Part shown: piece by piece, positions 46,808 through 54,902 of the stretch
Numbering within the stretch: position 1 is the first letter of the stretch
How the letters are laid out: each line of letters opens with the position of its first letter
Source: Bacteroidales bacterium
GTDB taxonomy: Bacteria; Bacteroidota; Bacteroidia; Bacteroidales; WCHB1-69
NCBI GenBank assembly: GCA_017540505.1
Contig: JAFYAW010000014.1
Location: 1 to 64,000 of the forward strand
Length of the DNA: 64,000 nucleotides
Direction of reading: 5' to 3'
Position numbers and translations under genes: made by a program
Notes under the pieces: generated by a model
Database searches by the model: none
Seen by the model: the letters and a program-made list of their open reading frames with translations, nothing else
Told to the model about the DNA's origin: nothing

Positions 46808-48919
46808 ATGAAACCCAAAAAGATATTGCCGTTCCTGCTGATTCTAATCCAGCTGGCCGCTTTCGTCGGACAGGCGCAGACTGTCCAAGACTATTCCGCT
46901 CCCCTAAAATCCGCAGGCCCGATGCCCGCCGATTTCAAAAAAGCGCTCCAAAACGACAAGGCTCCCTCCGACTATTCCGTTTTCCTCAAGAATCTCATCA
47001 TGGATGGCCGCCTGCTTTATGGGACGCCTCTGAACGATTATATGGACGCGATAGCCGACAACCTGCTGAAGGACAATCCTGTTCTGCGCTCCAAAATCCA
47101 CATATACATCCTCAAGACCCCCATTGTCAACGCCAGTTCCACCACCAACGGACTCATCCTCGTGAATATGGGTTTGATTGCCCAAGTTTCCAACGAGAGC
47201 GAGCTGGCCTTCATCCTCGCCCATGAGATCGCGCATGTGGCGGAGAACCACATCACGGAAATCAACGAGTACAAGGACAAGCTCAAGGAACGGGACATGA
47301 TCAGCTACTACGTCAAGTCGCAGAACCGTTCCCGCGAGCAGGAGCTGGCCGCCGACCGCATCGCCTTGGAGCGTTATTTCCAATCATCCAAATACAGCTA
47401 CGATGTAATCAACGGGATTTTCGATGTGCTGCAGTATGCAGACTTGCCCTTTGACGAAGTCCCGTTCACCAAGAAATACACAGAAACGGATTTTTATCAT
47501 TTTCCTGAAAACTATTATCTTACAAACATCGCACCCATACAGAGCCGTGCCGACATGATTGACACGCTGTTCACCCATCCCAACATCGAGAAACGCCGAA
47601 CGGCAGCGCAAAGCATCATCGCCGGACTGGCAAAATCAGGACGCTCTGTCTATCTGCAACCGGAAGAAAAATTCCAACAGATACGCAATCTGGCCCGGTT
47701 AGAGTGCATCAACATTCTGCTCACCGACCATCAATACGACCAGGCCATCTACAACATCCACGTTCTTCAGCAAAGTTTTCCTGATAACACTTTCCTCCAA
47801 AAGGCCATGGCAGAAGCCTGGTACGGTTATTCTAAGCACCGCAACAACGGACAAGTGTCAGACGTCATACTGTCTTACAAAAAAGTGGAAGGTGAGATGC
47901 AACAGATAAGCTACATACTGTCGAAACTGAACCGTGTGGAGGCCTCTTTATTAGCACTACGGTATGCATGGGCCGCACGACAACGTTTCCCCGAAAACAC
48001 ACAAATTGCGGAAATGGCCAACGACCTCCTGCGGGATGTATTCGTCAAGAACAAGATGAAACACACCGATTTCTCCGACTATCCCATGGGGACCAACCCT
48101 GACTCCATCGTCGTGGAAGAGGCGGCAGCACCAGACAGCACCATCGGCAAATACGCGCGCATACGCCGCCAAAACCAGCCCAACAAAGTGATACCCACCG
48201 CCAAGTTCAAGACAGCCAACTACATGCTGGTGGATATCCATCAGGATTCCGACTTTGTGAGTGCGATGAACAGCGTAATACGCATAGCCGAAGATGAAAA
48301 GGTGCTGGACCTCGTAACCCAAAAGACACCCGCTGATGTCAAAACGTTACTGATTGCCAGTCCGGAATACTCGTTTTACAACAAAAGTGCCTCCTCCAAG
48401 CAGGTGGAACGAGGCAAGAAGCAGCTTCTGCGCGCCACCACCACCAGTGCCAGACGTCTCAAACTCCAGACGTTGCATTATGCACCCAAACAGGTGTGCG
48501 ACTTCTCCACGGACGAGTACAACGGTTACGTGCAGTTGCAGCAGTGGTTGCGCGACTATACGAAGGGCGGCGGCATCGAGATGGTGCACCACACCGCCCA
48601 AAACATGGCCGCCGCCTACGAGCTGACTGGCACCAGCAAGATATGCTTTGTGGGCAACAACACCACCTCGGGGCGTTTCTTCGGACTTGAGAAGAGCAAG
48701 AGTCTTTTCCTGACCCTGCTCTGCCCCTACGTCCTACCCGTCACCCTGACCACCTTCGTCCTGCCGCGCAACACCACCGAGATGTACTTTATCATCACCG
48801 ATTTCGGGAACGGAAAAAACGATGTGACCGCCCGTAACAGCCAGACCAGCAGCATCAACAGGGCTTACACGAACGCATTTATTTACGACCAGTTATATCA
48901 TTTTGTTAAAGGAAAATAA
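46808..48919 (+). CDS. Secreted M48-family metallopeptidase with C-terminal extension
   Basis: The 703-residue protein begins with a signal peptide (ILPFLLILIQLAAFVGQAQ). The M48 zinc motif is HEIAH at residues 139-143 in FILAHEIAHVAENH, with the downstream ligand in REQELAADRIALE. The peptidase domain ends near residue 270. The remaining 430 residues include TPR-like helices (YDQAIYNIHVLQQSFPDNTF, ASLLALRYAWAARQRFPEN) and a C-terminal beta-rich region of unknown type. BepA-like proteases pair M48 and TPR to service outer-membrane proteins; the long extension is different. A barrel-like gene follows by 2 bp, which may be its partner. Confidence 0.85.
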   Translation: MKPKKILPFLLILIQLAAFVGQAQTVQDYSAPLKSAGPMPADFKKALQNDKAPSDYSVFLKNLIMDGRLLYGTPLNDYMDAIADNLLKDNPVLRSKIHIYILKTPIVNASSTTNGLILVNMGLIAQVSNESELAFILAHEIAHVAENHITEINEYKDKLKERDMISYYVKSQNRSREQELAADRIALERYFQSSKYSYDVINGIFDVLQYADLPFDEVPFTKKYTETDFYHFPENYYLTNIAPIQSRADMIDTLFTHPNIEKRRTAAQSIIAGLAKSGRSVYLQPEEKFQQIRNLARLECINILLTDHQYDQAIYNIHVLQQSFPDNTFLQKAMAEAWYGYSKHRNNGQVSDVILSYKKVEGEMQQISYILSKLNRVEASLLALRYAWAARQRFPENTQIAEMANDLLRDVFVKNKMKHTDFSDYPMGTNPDSIVVEEAAAPDSTIGKYARIRRQNQPNKVIPTAKFKTANYMLVDIHQDSDFVSAMNSVIRIAEDEKVLDLVTQKTPADVKTLLIASPEYSFYNKSASSKQVERGKKQLLRATTTSARRLKLQTLHYAPKQVCDFSTDEYNGYVQLQQWLRDYTKGGGIEMVHHTAQNMAAAYELTGTSKICFVGNNTTSGRFFGLEKSKSLFLTLLCPYVLPVTLTTFVLPRNTTEMYFIITDFGNGKNDVTARNSQTSSINRAYTNAFIYDQLYHFVKGK

Positions 48920-48921
48920 CA

Positions 48922-49692
48922 ATGAGAAAAATATATCTTTTCATCATCGCCATCCTACTGTCAGGATATTGTCTGGGGCAGAACACCGGTTACATGGGCA
49001 TGCACGTCATCTTCAATGCGGAGGGTTCTCTATCGCCGTCCTGGAAAAACCCCAATCCACTGTCACGCACCTTGAATGAGCACTTCACCAGCGAGCATTA
49101 TCGCCGCTATTTTGGCCTGAACTATATTCTATCCCCTAATATAGAGTGCATTGTTTGGAACAAAGGTAGCGTGGGTGCCGGCTATAACTATTACAACTCG
49201 CCCTATAAAGGCACTCTGTACCAGGAAATCCCAAACTCATACTCTTATTATTATAAGGACTACTCCTTTACTGGACAGGTTGTGGCACATGGGTTCAACG
49301 TGTTTTACAAGCAGTATTTGGGTGACACAAAGGCCCCGCTGGGCTTTTACGCAAAATTCATTTTTGACGGTTTTTTCTACCATTATCTAAACAATGAGGA
49401 GCCACCGCAACTGATGGCATCCTATTATCCCGACCTCAAAGAGGGCAACAGCATGCTATTCGGCGCAAAAGCAGAATTCGGATACGACTACCTCTTTTTC
49501 AATCGGTTACGACTTTCATTCGGAATTTCCTTCGGCAGCACCTTTGGCGGATACAAAGCGATAAAAGGCTTCTTTGACGATTTTTCCCATCTAGATGCGA
49601 GTACCACCTCCGTCAACAATTTTGTACACAACCGGATATTGAACGCCTACTGGTTCGGCCTCAAGGTCGGAGTCGGATTCCTGGCGTTTTAG
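48922..49692 (+). CDS. Putative outer-membrane beta-barrel protein
   Basis: The 256-residue product has a signal peptide (FIIAILLSGYCLGQ). Alternating aromatic/polar strands (GLNYILSPNIECIVW, GSVGAGYNYYNSPYKG, HGFNVFYKQYLGD, LGFYAKFIFDGFFYHYL, GAKAEFGYDYLFF, LRLSFGISFGSTFGGY) and a C-terminal FGLKVGVGFLAF strand ending in Phe suggest a small barrel. No family was recognised. It is in one operon with the M48 peptidase. Confidence 0.65.
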   Translation: MRKIYLFIIAILLSGYCLGQNTGYMGMHVIFNAEGSLSPSWKNPNPLSRTLNEHFTSEHYRRYFGLNYILSPNIECIVWNKGSVGAGYNYYNSPYKGTLYQEIPNSYSYYYKDYSFTGQVVAHGFNVFYKQYLGDTKAPLGFYAKFIFDGFFYHYLNNEEPPQLMASYYPDLKEGNSMLFGAKAEFGYDYLFFNRLRLSFGISFGSTFGGYKAIKGFFDDFSHLDASTTSVNNFVHNRILNAYWFGLKVGVGFLAF

Positions 49693-49844
49693 ATTGGCCG
49701 TTGACCCTTAGCCTTTAGCCGTTGGCTGTTAGCTATTGGCTTTGAGGACTTGGATTTTGGGAATTGGGATTTTGGGGGTTGTTTTTGGTCTTTGGTCTTT
49801 GGTCTTAACTCCTTAGCTCCTTAGTTCCTTAACTTCTTAACTCC
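49693..49844. repeat. Composite of 7-mer and 8-mer tandem words
   Basis: Three word types follow each other: TTAGCCG/TTGGCTG-like 7-mers (about 49695-49743), GGTCTTT 7-mers (about 49785-49804) and CTTAACTC/CTTAGCTC/CTTAGTTC 8-mers (49804-49844). The last block includes the stop codon of the phosphopantetheinyl transferase and matches the words at 3547-3580. Confidence 0.75.
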
Positions 49845-50508
49845 TTTCATCCGCCCTATACACCAGGCTCCAGCAGTACTGTTTCTCCTCATTGATGCCC
49901 GTTTCCATCCGGCAGTCACGCGCCAAGTACCTTTCGGACAGCACATTTTCCAGAGGATCCACCAAGCCGAAACCATCCATTTTCAAGATTGCCTCTTTTT
50001 GGGTCCACAGCCAGGCGAACATCCTGTCGGGGTTTTCGGCGTGGAGGATGCGTTCGCGCTCGTCGGCGTTCATCGTGCGGCGCAGCAACGAATCGGAGGC
50101 ATTCCGGAACGACTCCACATCCAGTCCTACGGGCTGGTCATGCAGGGCCACCCCCACTGCCTGTTTGCAGTGGCTGATGCTGATTTCCACCCCTTCGATC
50201 CGTCCCCCCCCATCCTTCGCTCGAAGGAAAGGTTTCCCATGTTCTGCATACACAAAGCCGCCATCCCATTGGGCCAGTTGCGACCGCATGACGGCCAATT
50301 CGCTCTCGCATCCCGACAGTACCTCCTCCACACACTGCCGCAAAAGCTCGTATGCCTTCAGACACGCGAATTGTCCGAATGTATGGTGATACGCCAACGC
50401 CTGCTCGCGTCGCTGGTCGCTGGCCAACAACAACATACGCTCCACCTCGGCATCCGTGCAGCGTGACATATCGTCAAACAATTTCCATTTCACAGGACAG
50501 TCTGTCAT
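49837..50508 (-). CDS. 4'-phosphopantetheinyl transferase superfamily protein (Sfp-like)
   Basis: The start is set at ATG 50508 (223 residues, MTDCPVKWKLF); a TTG at 50553 lies inside the promoter box. Core motifs are ISHCKQAVGVAL, VGLDVESFR with the magnesium ligand, and WTQKEAILKMDGFGL. The enzyme transfers the phosphopantetheine arm from CoA to carrier proteins. The length and the weakly conserved N-terminal half fit the Sfp/Gsp group rather than AcpS. No biosynthetic cluster is adjacent. Its stop codon is embedded in the 8-mer word array and its promoter starts next to the truncated yifB copy. Confidence 0.85.
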   Translation of the reverse strand: MTDCPVKWKLFDDMSRCTDAEVERMLLLASDQRREQALAYHHTFGQFACLKAYELLRQCVEEVLSGCESELAVMRSQLAQWDGGFVYAEHGKPFLRAKDGGGRIEGVEISISHCKQAVGVALHDQPVGLDVESFRNASDSLLRRTMNADERERILHAENPDRMFAWLWTQKEAILKMDGFGLVDPLENVLSERYLARDCRMETGINEEKQYCWSLVYRADERS

Positions 50509-50550
50509 TTCCAATCGCAAACAATAAGATTCCCTCTTAGGAAAAACGTG

Positions 50551-50558
50551 CAAAAATA
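50551..50558 (-). promoter_or_regulatory. Bacteroidota -7 box of the phosphopantetheinyl transferase gene
   Basis: The minus strand reads TATTTTTG, 42 bp upstream of the ATG at 50508 and seven bases from the yifB 3' copy. Confidence 0.65.
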
Positions 50559-50565
50559 CACAAAA

Positions 50566-50638
50566 TCACCGTTTCCCCCAATTATCCCGGTCCAAGCTGC
50601 GGAAATTGATGGCCTCACTGAGGTGCCCCGTTTCGATT
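50566..50638 (-). pseudogene. Distal duplicated 3' end of yifB/comM (copy 3)
   Basis: On the minus strand this segment encodes [18 protein letters not shown] followed by NWGKR and a TGA, identical in protein to the last 23 codons of the intact yifB at 55702-57246. Twenty-six bases around the stop (50563-50588) are identical to 55699-55724. Similarity stops near 50638. There is no start codon, so it is a remnant in the same orientation as the intact gene, about 5.1 kb away. Confidence 0.85.
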
Positions 50639-50697
50639 CTGCCACCGGCGGCGGAATGGTGCGTACCGCAGCCCTAATAAAACCCACGAACTATACA

Positions 50698-50730
50698 ATA
50701 AAATGGGCGCGGCCCCAACGCCACGCCCAT
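50698..50730 (-). terminator. Rho-independent terminator of the ORF6N gene
   Basis: On the minus strand ATGGGCG and CGCCCAT form a 7-bp outer stem with an inner GGC/GCC extension, followed by TTTTATTG. Confidence 0.75.
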
Positions 50731-50740
50731 TCATTTTACT

Positions 50741-51300
50741 CTATTCCCCTTTCTCCCTATGGACAGTGTGTCGGAATTTGAGCATGGCGAGGTTTAGTTC
50801 AACCGTAGTGTCGCTGCTCTGCTTCGGCAACACGTCCGACATCAGCTCCTCCACCAGTTGGCCGCTGCGGTGAAGCAGCCTCCTCTGCGCTTCCCTATCG
50901 TCTTGCTGCTGGGGAATCTCCACAATCACCCGCGACAGCTCCTTCAATTTGGCGTAGGCTTCCACAATGGCGATGGTGGTCTGCACCGCACGCGGACTCT
51001 TCAAATGGTCGCTAACATGTAAAGTCCCTTTTCGGTAAAAGCTTTGGGCGGGTATTTGGAGTGTTGACCTCTTCCTGTATTCTTTAAGGTCGAAATTTTC
51101 GACCTTAAAGATGTAATTTCTTGATTTTTAAGATGTAGTACATACCCTTCCGGAAACTTTTCCGGATTGTTGTTTACTGCTTCGTTAATTCGTTTGGTTT
51201 CCACACCGTACAATTCGGCCACATCACAATCCAGGATGACCTGCTGGTTGCGCAGGGTGATGATTTTCTCCTCCACTTTGGGTAACAATTGGTTTTCCAT
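50741..51300 (-). pseudogene. ORF6N-domain protein gene with a frameshift
   Basis: The N-terminal part from ATG 51300 (MENQLLPKVEEKIITLRNQQ, then VILDCDVAELYGVETKRINEAV) is a typical ORF6N DNA-binding domain. It runs to FTEKGLYMLATI and then hits TGA near 51003. The next frame resumes at once with KSPRAVQTTIAIVEAYAKLKEL, which is the normal continuation in this family. One missing T in the TTT at the junction would restore LATILKSPRA. The two pieces together would make about 185 residues, near normal length. It is either a recent inactivating deletion or a sequencing error. Related proteins occur in phages and mobile elements. Confidence 0.8.
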
Positions 51301-51342
51301 CTTATTGAATTTAGGTTTAACATTTAGTTTGTATATACCCTG

Positions 51343-51373
51343 CAAAGATACAGCAACCCGAAGTCAAAATCAA
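51343..51373 (-). promoter_or_regulatory. Bacteroidota promoter (-33 TTG / -7 TATCTTTG) of the ORF6N gene
   Basis: On the minus strand TTG (51373-51371) and TATCTTTG (51350-51343) are 20 bp apart. The box lies 42 bp upstream of ATG 51300. Confidence 0.7.
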
Positions 51374-51567
51374 GGCCTTATTAAAATTATTTTATTGAAA
51401 ATCAACATAATAACAATCTGCAAATTTGGGAAAGAAAAGTGCAAATAACCCCCCAAAAGATGCAAAAGGGTAAAAAGCAAAAAAACAGCACTTATGCCGC
51501 AGCATCGTGCGACGGACAAAAATTTCGGAATATTTCGGGGATTCTGCAGCCCAACGGCCACGCCCTT
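51374..51567. other. Intergenic stretch between FISUMP and ORF6N genes
   Basis: The stretch is AT-rich with A-runs. I looked here for a diversity-generating template repeat resembling 51635-51778 and saw none. No reverse transcriptase frame and no clear terminator are present. Confidence 0.5.
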
Positions 51568-51605
51568 CACTGATTACTATTCACTGACTACTAATCACTG
51601 ATCAG
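51568..51605. repeat. 7-mer tandem words at the FISUMP gene end
   Basis: Words CACTGAT, TACTATT, CACTGAC, TACTAAT, CACTGAT follow with a 7-base period and run into the stop codon of the FISUMP gene at 51602. Confidence 0.65.
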
Positions 51606-54112
51606 TTATCGCGGAGACAGCGGACAGAATACCCGCCGAACTTGCTGTCATTGCCCCTGCCCACGTCAGTGTTGTCATAGTACAGACTACGGAAGTACGC
51701 GTAGTAGGGACTGCCCCCATTCTGGGACGACGACCAGAAGCCGGCGAGGTTGCCCGCAAGGTAGATCGACGAGCCGTAGCAGAAGCCTGCCGGAACGGCG
51801 GAAAAATCCGTGGCGTTGTTTGCACTCAGGTTATTCCCGACAACACAAGTACCCGCGTTGTTGTTCCACCCAACACTATCCGCCAGTGCCTTGGCAATAT
51901 AACTGGTGTTCCCTCCGCATACATACTCGCTTTGGCTGCTCACATAGTTTGTCATCGCTGTCCACTCCGCATCACTCGGCAAGTGCCAACCCGCAGGGCA
52001 AATACCCCTGCGATGACCTGTGAAACTCACAGAAACCGCGTTGCTGGAATTGGTGTTCACGCTCGTCTCCCCGTAAGCCGTGTTGAAAGTATCGGCAGCC
52101 GCATTCCAGTTGTAAAGCAACCCATAGTGCATCGGCGCATACGTAACCGGGTCATTGTTGTACCAGTGGGCCTGTTTGCCCGTGTAGGTTTCGCTCGTAC
52201 CAGGAGACGGGATAAGGTACGTGCCTGTACTTGGCGACGTGGTCGTCCGCAGGTTTTCCCTCGTCCAGCACTGGTTGCCAATTTTCACTGTATTATAAAC
52301 GTTACCCTCATGGTCGGTCACTGTGGGGGTGCCTGGGCAGGACCAGTCGACAAAATTTGCTGTAAACGACCTCTCTTCTCCATACGCAGTACCCACACTG
52401 TTAGTTGCGTAAGCGCGAACATAGTAGGAGGTGCCTGCAGTCAGCCCTGTTATACTGCTGGTGAAGCTACCCGTACCGCTGCCGTCAATGGTACGGTTAT
52501 CATTCACCGTCGGATTCGGGGAAGTGCTCCAACACACACCGCGGAAGATAACCGTTGCTCCGCCGTCGGAGATGACGTTGCCGCCGCAGGTGGCAAAGGT
52601 AGCGGTGATGCTGCTGACAGCGTTGGTGGTCACCGTAGGAAGGACGACACCAGAAACATCGCGGAGACAGCGGACAGAATACCCGATGCTCTTGTCGTTA
52701 GCGTTCCTGTACACATTAGCGTAGAAATAGTTCAGGTAACGGTAGTAGGTATAGTTCGGGTTTCCCTCGTACTGGGATAACGACCAAAAGTAGGCGTAGT
52801 TACCTGCAACGTTGAACGACGAACCATGGCAGAAGCCAGCTGGAACGGCAGAAAAACCTGTGGAATTGTTCGTACTCTGGTTGTTCCCAACAACACAAGT
52901 GCCTACGCTGTTGTTCCACCCGACACTGTCCGCCAACGCCTTGGCGATATAACTGGTATTCCCTCCACACACATACTCGCTTTGGCTGCTCACATAGTCG
53001 GTCATCTCTGTCCATTCCGCATCACTCGGTAAGTGCCATCCCGCAGGACATATACCCCTGCGGTGACCATTGTGTGTCACAGATACTGCATTGTTGACGT
53101 CGGTGTTCACGCTCATCTCCCCGTATGCCGTATTGAACGTATCCACCGCTGCGTTCCAGTTGTACAGCAGTCCGTAGTTCATCGGGGCATACGTGGTGGG
53201 GTCGTCGTTGTACCAGCGGGCCTGCTTGCCCGTAAAGGTGTAATCTGTTCCGCTCGCCGGGATGAGGTATGTTCCCGTACTTGGCGACGTGGTGGTGCGC
53301 AGGTTCTCTTTCGTCCAGCACTGATGGCCAATCTGTACTGTATTATAAACGTGACCCTCATGGTCAGTCACCGTGGGCGCGCCGAGACAGGGCTGGACGA
53401 CAACAAGAGCTGTTACATCGAAATTCAGAACAAAATTCTCCGACACAAGCTGATTCTCGTGAATCGTTTGGCTGGCGTATTCCGTACCGTTTATATTGAC
53501 ATAACCGATGTACACCATCTCGTCCCCAAGATTGAACGGGTTTCCGATACTGCCTTTGGAAACAGTTCCCTGCTGCGACTTTCCAATTTTCATCCCTGAA
53601 ACTCCTGCATATTCAATCCTGTCCATCGGGCCCCTTCCATTATTCACCATCTTGATAGAGGAGGTTTTCCCATTCTGGCGGGCGGTCAAAATATATGTGC
53701 CGGGGGCGGCGACTGTCAGAACGAACTGGTGGACACCCGCCTGGATGGCAGCAAATTTCTGCGATGCCACCATGCGGCCGTTCATGTCCAACATCTCCAT
53801 CGTCACCTCGCCAGCCTCCGATGTCGTCAGCGTAGCTTTCGTGGTGACTTCAAACGGATTTGGGTTATTTTGGGCGAGGGCAAAACTCTTTGTGATAGCA
53901 TTCTCTTCAATGCCAGTCCCTCCCATCACCAGAATAGTGTCCGGATAATAAAGGGTTTCTTGCCAGCCTTGAGTTACATTGGCAACCAACACCCTATTAA
54001 ATGGGATGAAATGATTGTCGGCATCGCGGCCCGTGAAGGTAAGCGTCACCGTCTGAGCGAAACCCATTACGCATGACAACACCATGGTGTATAGGATAAA
54101 AAGTTTTTTCAT
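51602..54112 (-). CDS. Secreted two-domain FISUMP protein with variable C-terminal stretches
   Basis: The 836-residue protein has a signal peptide (LFILYTMVLSCVMGFAQ). Residues about 80-155 look like a T9SS type A sorting domain (NNPNPFEVTTKATL, then VTMEMLDMNGRMVAS, APGTYILTARQNGK), unusually near the N-terminus. Two FISUMP (Fib_succ_major) domains follow at about 245-485 and 595-836. Each has DHEGHVYNTVQIGHQCWTKE or its equivalent, then RRGICPAGWHLPSDAEW, and ends GYSVRCLRD. A fibronectin III-like domain (SSITATFATCGGNVISDGGA) lies between them. The domains are close copies except in a 144-bp stretch before GYSVRCLRD, where 26 codons differ in meaning and 23 of those pairs are NNY codons in both. 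This suggests a C-type-lectin-like surface with targeted diversification; ligand unknown. Confidence 0.9.
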   Translation of the reverse strand: MKKLFILYTMVLSCVMGFAQTVTLTFTGRDADNHFIPFNRVLVANVTQGWQETLYYPDTILVMGGTGIEENAITKSFALAQNNPNPFEVTTKATLTTSEAGEVTMEMLDMNGRMVASQKFAAIQAGVHQFVLTVAAPGTYILTARQNGKTSSIKMVNNGRGPMDRIEYAGVSGMKIGKSQQGTVSKGSIGNPFNLGDEMVYIGYVNINGTEYASQTIHENQLVSENFVLNFDVTALVVVQPCLGAPTVTDHEGHVYNTVQIGHQCWTKENLRTTTSPSTGTYLIPASGTDYTFTGKQARWYNDDPTTYAPMNYGLLYNWNAAVDTFNTAYGEMSVNTDVNNAVSVTHNGHRRGICPAGWHLPSDAEWTEMTDYVSSQSEYVCGGNTSYIAKALADSVGWNNSVGTCVVGNNQSTNNSTGFSAVPAGFCHGSSFNVAGNYAYFWSLSQYEGNPNYTYYRYLNYFYANVYRNANDKSIGYSVRCLRDVSGVVLPTVTTNAVSSITATFATCGGNVISDGGATVIFRGVCWSTSPNPTVNDNRTIDGSGTGSFTSSITGLTAGTSYYVRAYATNSVGTAYGEERSFTANFVDWSCPGTPTVTDHEGNVYNTVKIGNQCWTRENLRTTTSPSTGTYLIPSPGTSETYTGKQAHWYNNDPVTYAPMHYGLLYNWNAAADTFNTAYGETSVNTNSSNAVSVSFTGHRRGICPAGWHLPSDAEWTAMTNYVSSQSEYVCGGNTSYIAKALADSVGWNNNAGTCVVGNNLSANNATDFSAVPAGFCYGSSIYLAGNLAGFWSSSQNGGSPYYAYFRSLYYDNTDVGRGNDSKFGGYSVRCLRDN
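51635..51778 (-). other. Candidate variable region, second FISUMP domain
   Basis: This 144-bp segment of the second domain is followed (51634-51608) by 27 bases identical to those after the first-domain segment. Framework codons such as CGT, CTG, GTG, AGG and AAG are unchanged while NNY codons vary, for example GGC/TAC, AGT/TAC, GAC/TTC and TTC/AGC. Confidence 0.6.
52685..52828 (-). other. Candidate variable region, first FISUMP domain
   Basis: This is the counterpart of 51635-51778, with the identical 27-base block at 52684-52658. In this copy the variable codons are mainly AAC and TAC, close to what an AAY-rich template would specify. Confidence 0.6.
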
Positions 54113-54141
54113 ATTTATTCTATTTATTGAATATGCTGCTA

Positions 54142-54149
54142 CAAAAATA
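54142..54149 (-). promoter_or_regulatory. Bacteroidota -7 box of the FISUMP gene
   Basis: The minus strand reads TATTTTTG, 29 bp upstream of the ATG at 54112. Confidence 0.65.
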
Positions 54150-54208
54150 ATAAAATATTGTGTATGAAAAGAGGTGAAGTTTTCAACAAGATACGAACAG
54201 GGAGAATT

Positions 54209-54264
54209 GGTTTCAGGTTTCAGGTTTCAGGTTTTAAGTTTCAAGTTTCAGGTTTCAGGTTTCA
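54209..54264. repeat. Array of eight GGTTTCA-type 7-mers
   Basis: Eight exact 7-base units (GGTTTCA three times, GGTTTTA, AGTTTCA twice, GGTTTCA twice). The array overlaps the 3' end of the four-helix-bundle gene. The inverted counterpart lies at 54653-54724 on the other side of that gene. Confidence 0.85.
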
Positions 54265-54649
54265 AGTATTTTAGTCCTGTGACAGAGCTTTTCTTCAAGG
54301 AAGTGATGAGTTTGGAAATGGCTTTGCTGAGATTGATGCAGTCGCTGTATAGTCGAGATGCAGTATCGTCGTCAATGAAACCCACGTCGGCTGCTCTGAC
54401 AATCTGACTGCGCACTTCTCCACACGAGCCTTTTGCCACATACAGGAAGAAAACAAACTCTTTGTTACCATCGCGTTCAAAACCTTCAGCAATATTATCC
54501 ATCACCGAACCCGACGACGCACGTATCTGTTGAACAAACCTAGAATCCTTGTAAAAATCACCTTTCATTGTGATAGCATAAACATCTTTACAGAGGTTAC
54601 GAGCCATTTGAAAAATAATTAAATCTTCAAATTTTTGGACCTTCCCCAT
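54248..54649 (-). CDS. Four-helix-bundle protein (S23/Avd-fold family)
   Basis: The start is set at ATG 54649 (133 residues, MGKVQKFEDLIIFQMARN); an in-frame start ten codons upstream would be made of repeat sequence. The motifs KDSRFVQQIRASSGSVMDNIAEGFER and NKEFVFFLYVAKGSCGEVRSQ, in separate helices, define the 23S rRNA-intervening-sequence/four-helix-bundle family (PF05635-like). That fold is shared with Avd, the accessory protein of diversity-generating retroelements, but this sequence looks like the common S23 type. Its C-terminus (YLKPET) is encoded by the 7-mer array. It is flanked by inverted arrays and sits next to the FISUMP gene. Confidence 0.85.
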   Translation of the reverse strand: MGKVQKFEDLIIFQMARNLCKDVYAITMKGDFYKDSRFVQQIRASSGSVMDNIAEGFERDGNKEFVFFLYVAKGSCGEVRSQIVRAADVGFIDDDTASRLYSDCINLSKAISKLITSLKKSSVTGLKYLKPET

Positions 54650-54652
54650 ACC

Positions 54653-54724
54653 TGAAACCTGATACTTGAAACTTGACACTTGACACTAAACAACTTGACA
54701 CTAAACAACTTGAAACCTGAAACC
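54653..54724. repeat. Array of TGAAACC/TTGACAC-type 7-mers (inverted to 54209-54264)
   Basis: About ten 7-base words (TGAAACC, TGATACT, TGAAACT, TGACACT, AAACAAC and repeats) fill the gap upstream of the four-helix-bundle gene and end four bases before the yifB copy at 54728. Confidence 0.8.
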
Positions 54725-54727
54725 ACC

Positions 54728-54889
54728 TCACCGTTTCCCCAAATTATCCCGGTCCAAGCTGCGGAAATTGATGGCCTCGCTAAGGTGTCCCGTCTCAATG
54801 TCCTCGCTGCCGTCAAGGTCGGCGATAGTGCGGGCCACCTTCAGGATGCGGTCGTAGGCGCGGGCGGAGAGGCCCATGCGGTCCATCGC
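54728..54889 (-). pseudogene. Proximal duplicated 3' end of yifB/comM (copy 2)
   Basis: These 162 bp align without gaps to 55702-55863, the end of the intact gene. The minus strand encodes [20 protein letters not shown], then [19 protein letters not shown], then [14 protein letters not shown] and TGA, with three or so amino-acid changes from the intact end. Homology breaks at 54890, a few bases before the antitoxin stop codon at 54903. It lacks a start codon. Confidence 0.9.
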
Positions 54890-54902
54890 ATTTCGTTTTG
54901 AA

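Noticed and set aside
51374..51567. Possible DGR template repeat next to the FISUMP gene
   Set aside because: No segment here resembles the 51635-51778 sequence with A at variable positions.
54248..54649. Calling the four-helix-bundle protein a true Avd subunit
   Set aside because: The NIAEGFER and FLYVAKGSCGEVRSQ blocks are those of the widespread S23-type family. Without a neighbouring reverse transcriptase the Avd role is not supported.
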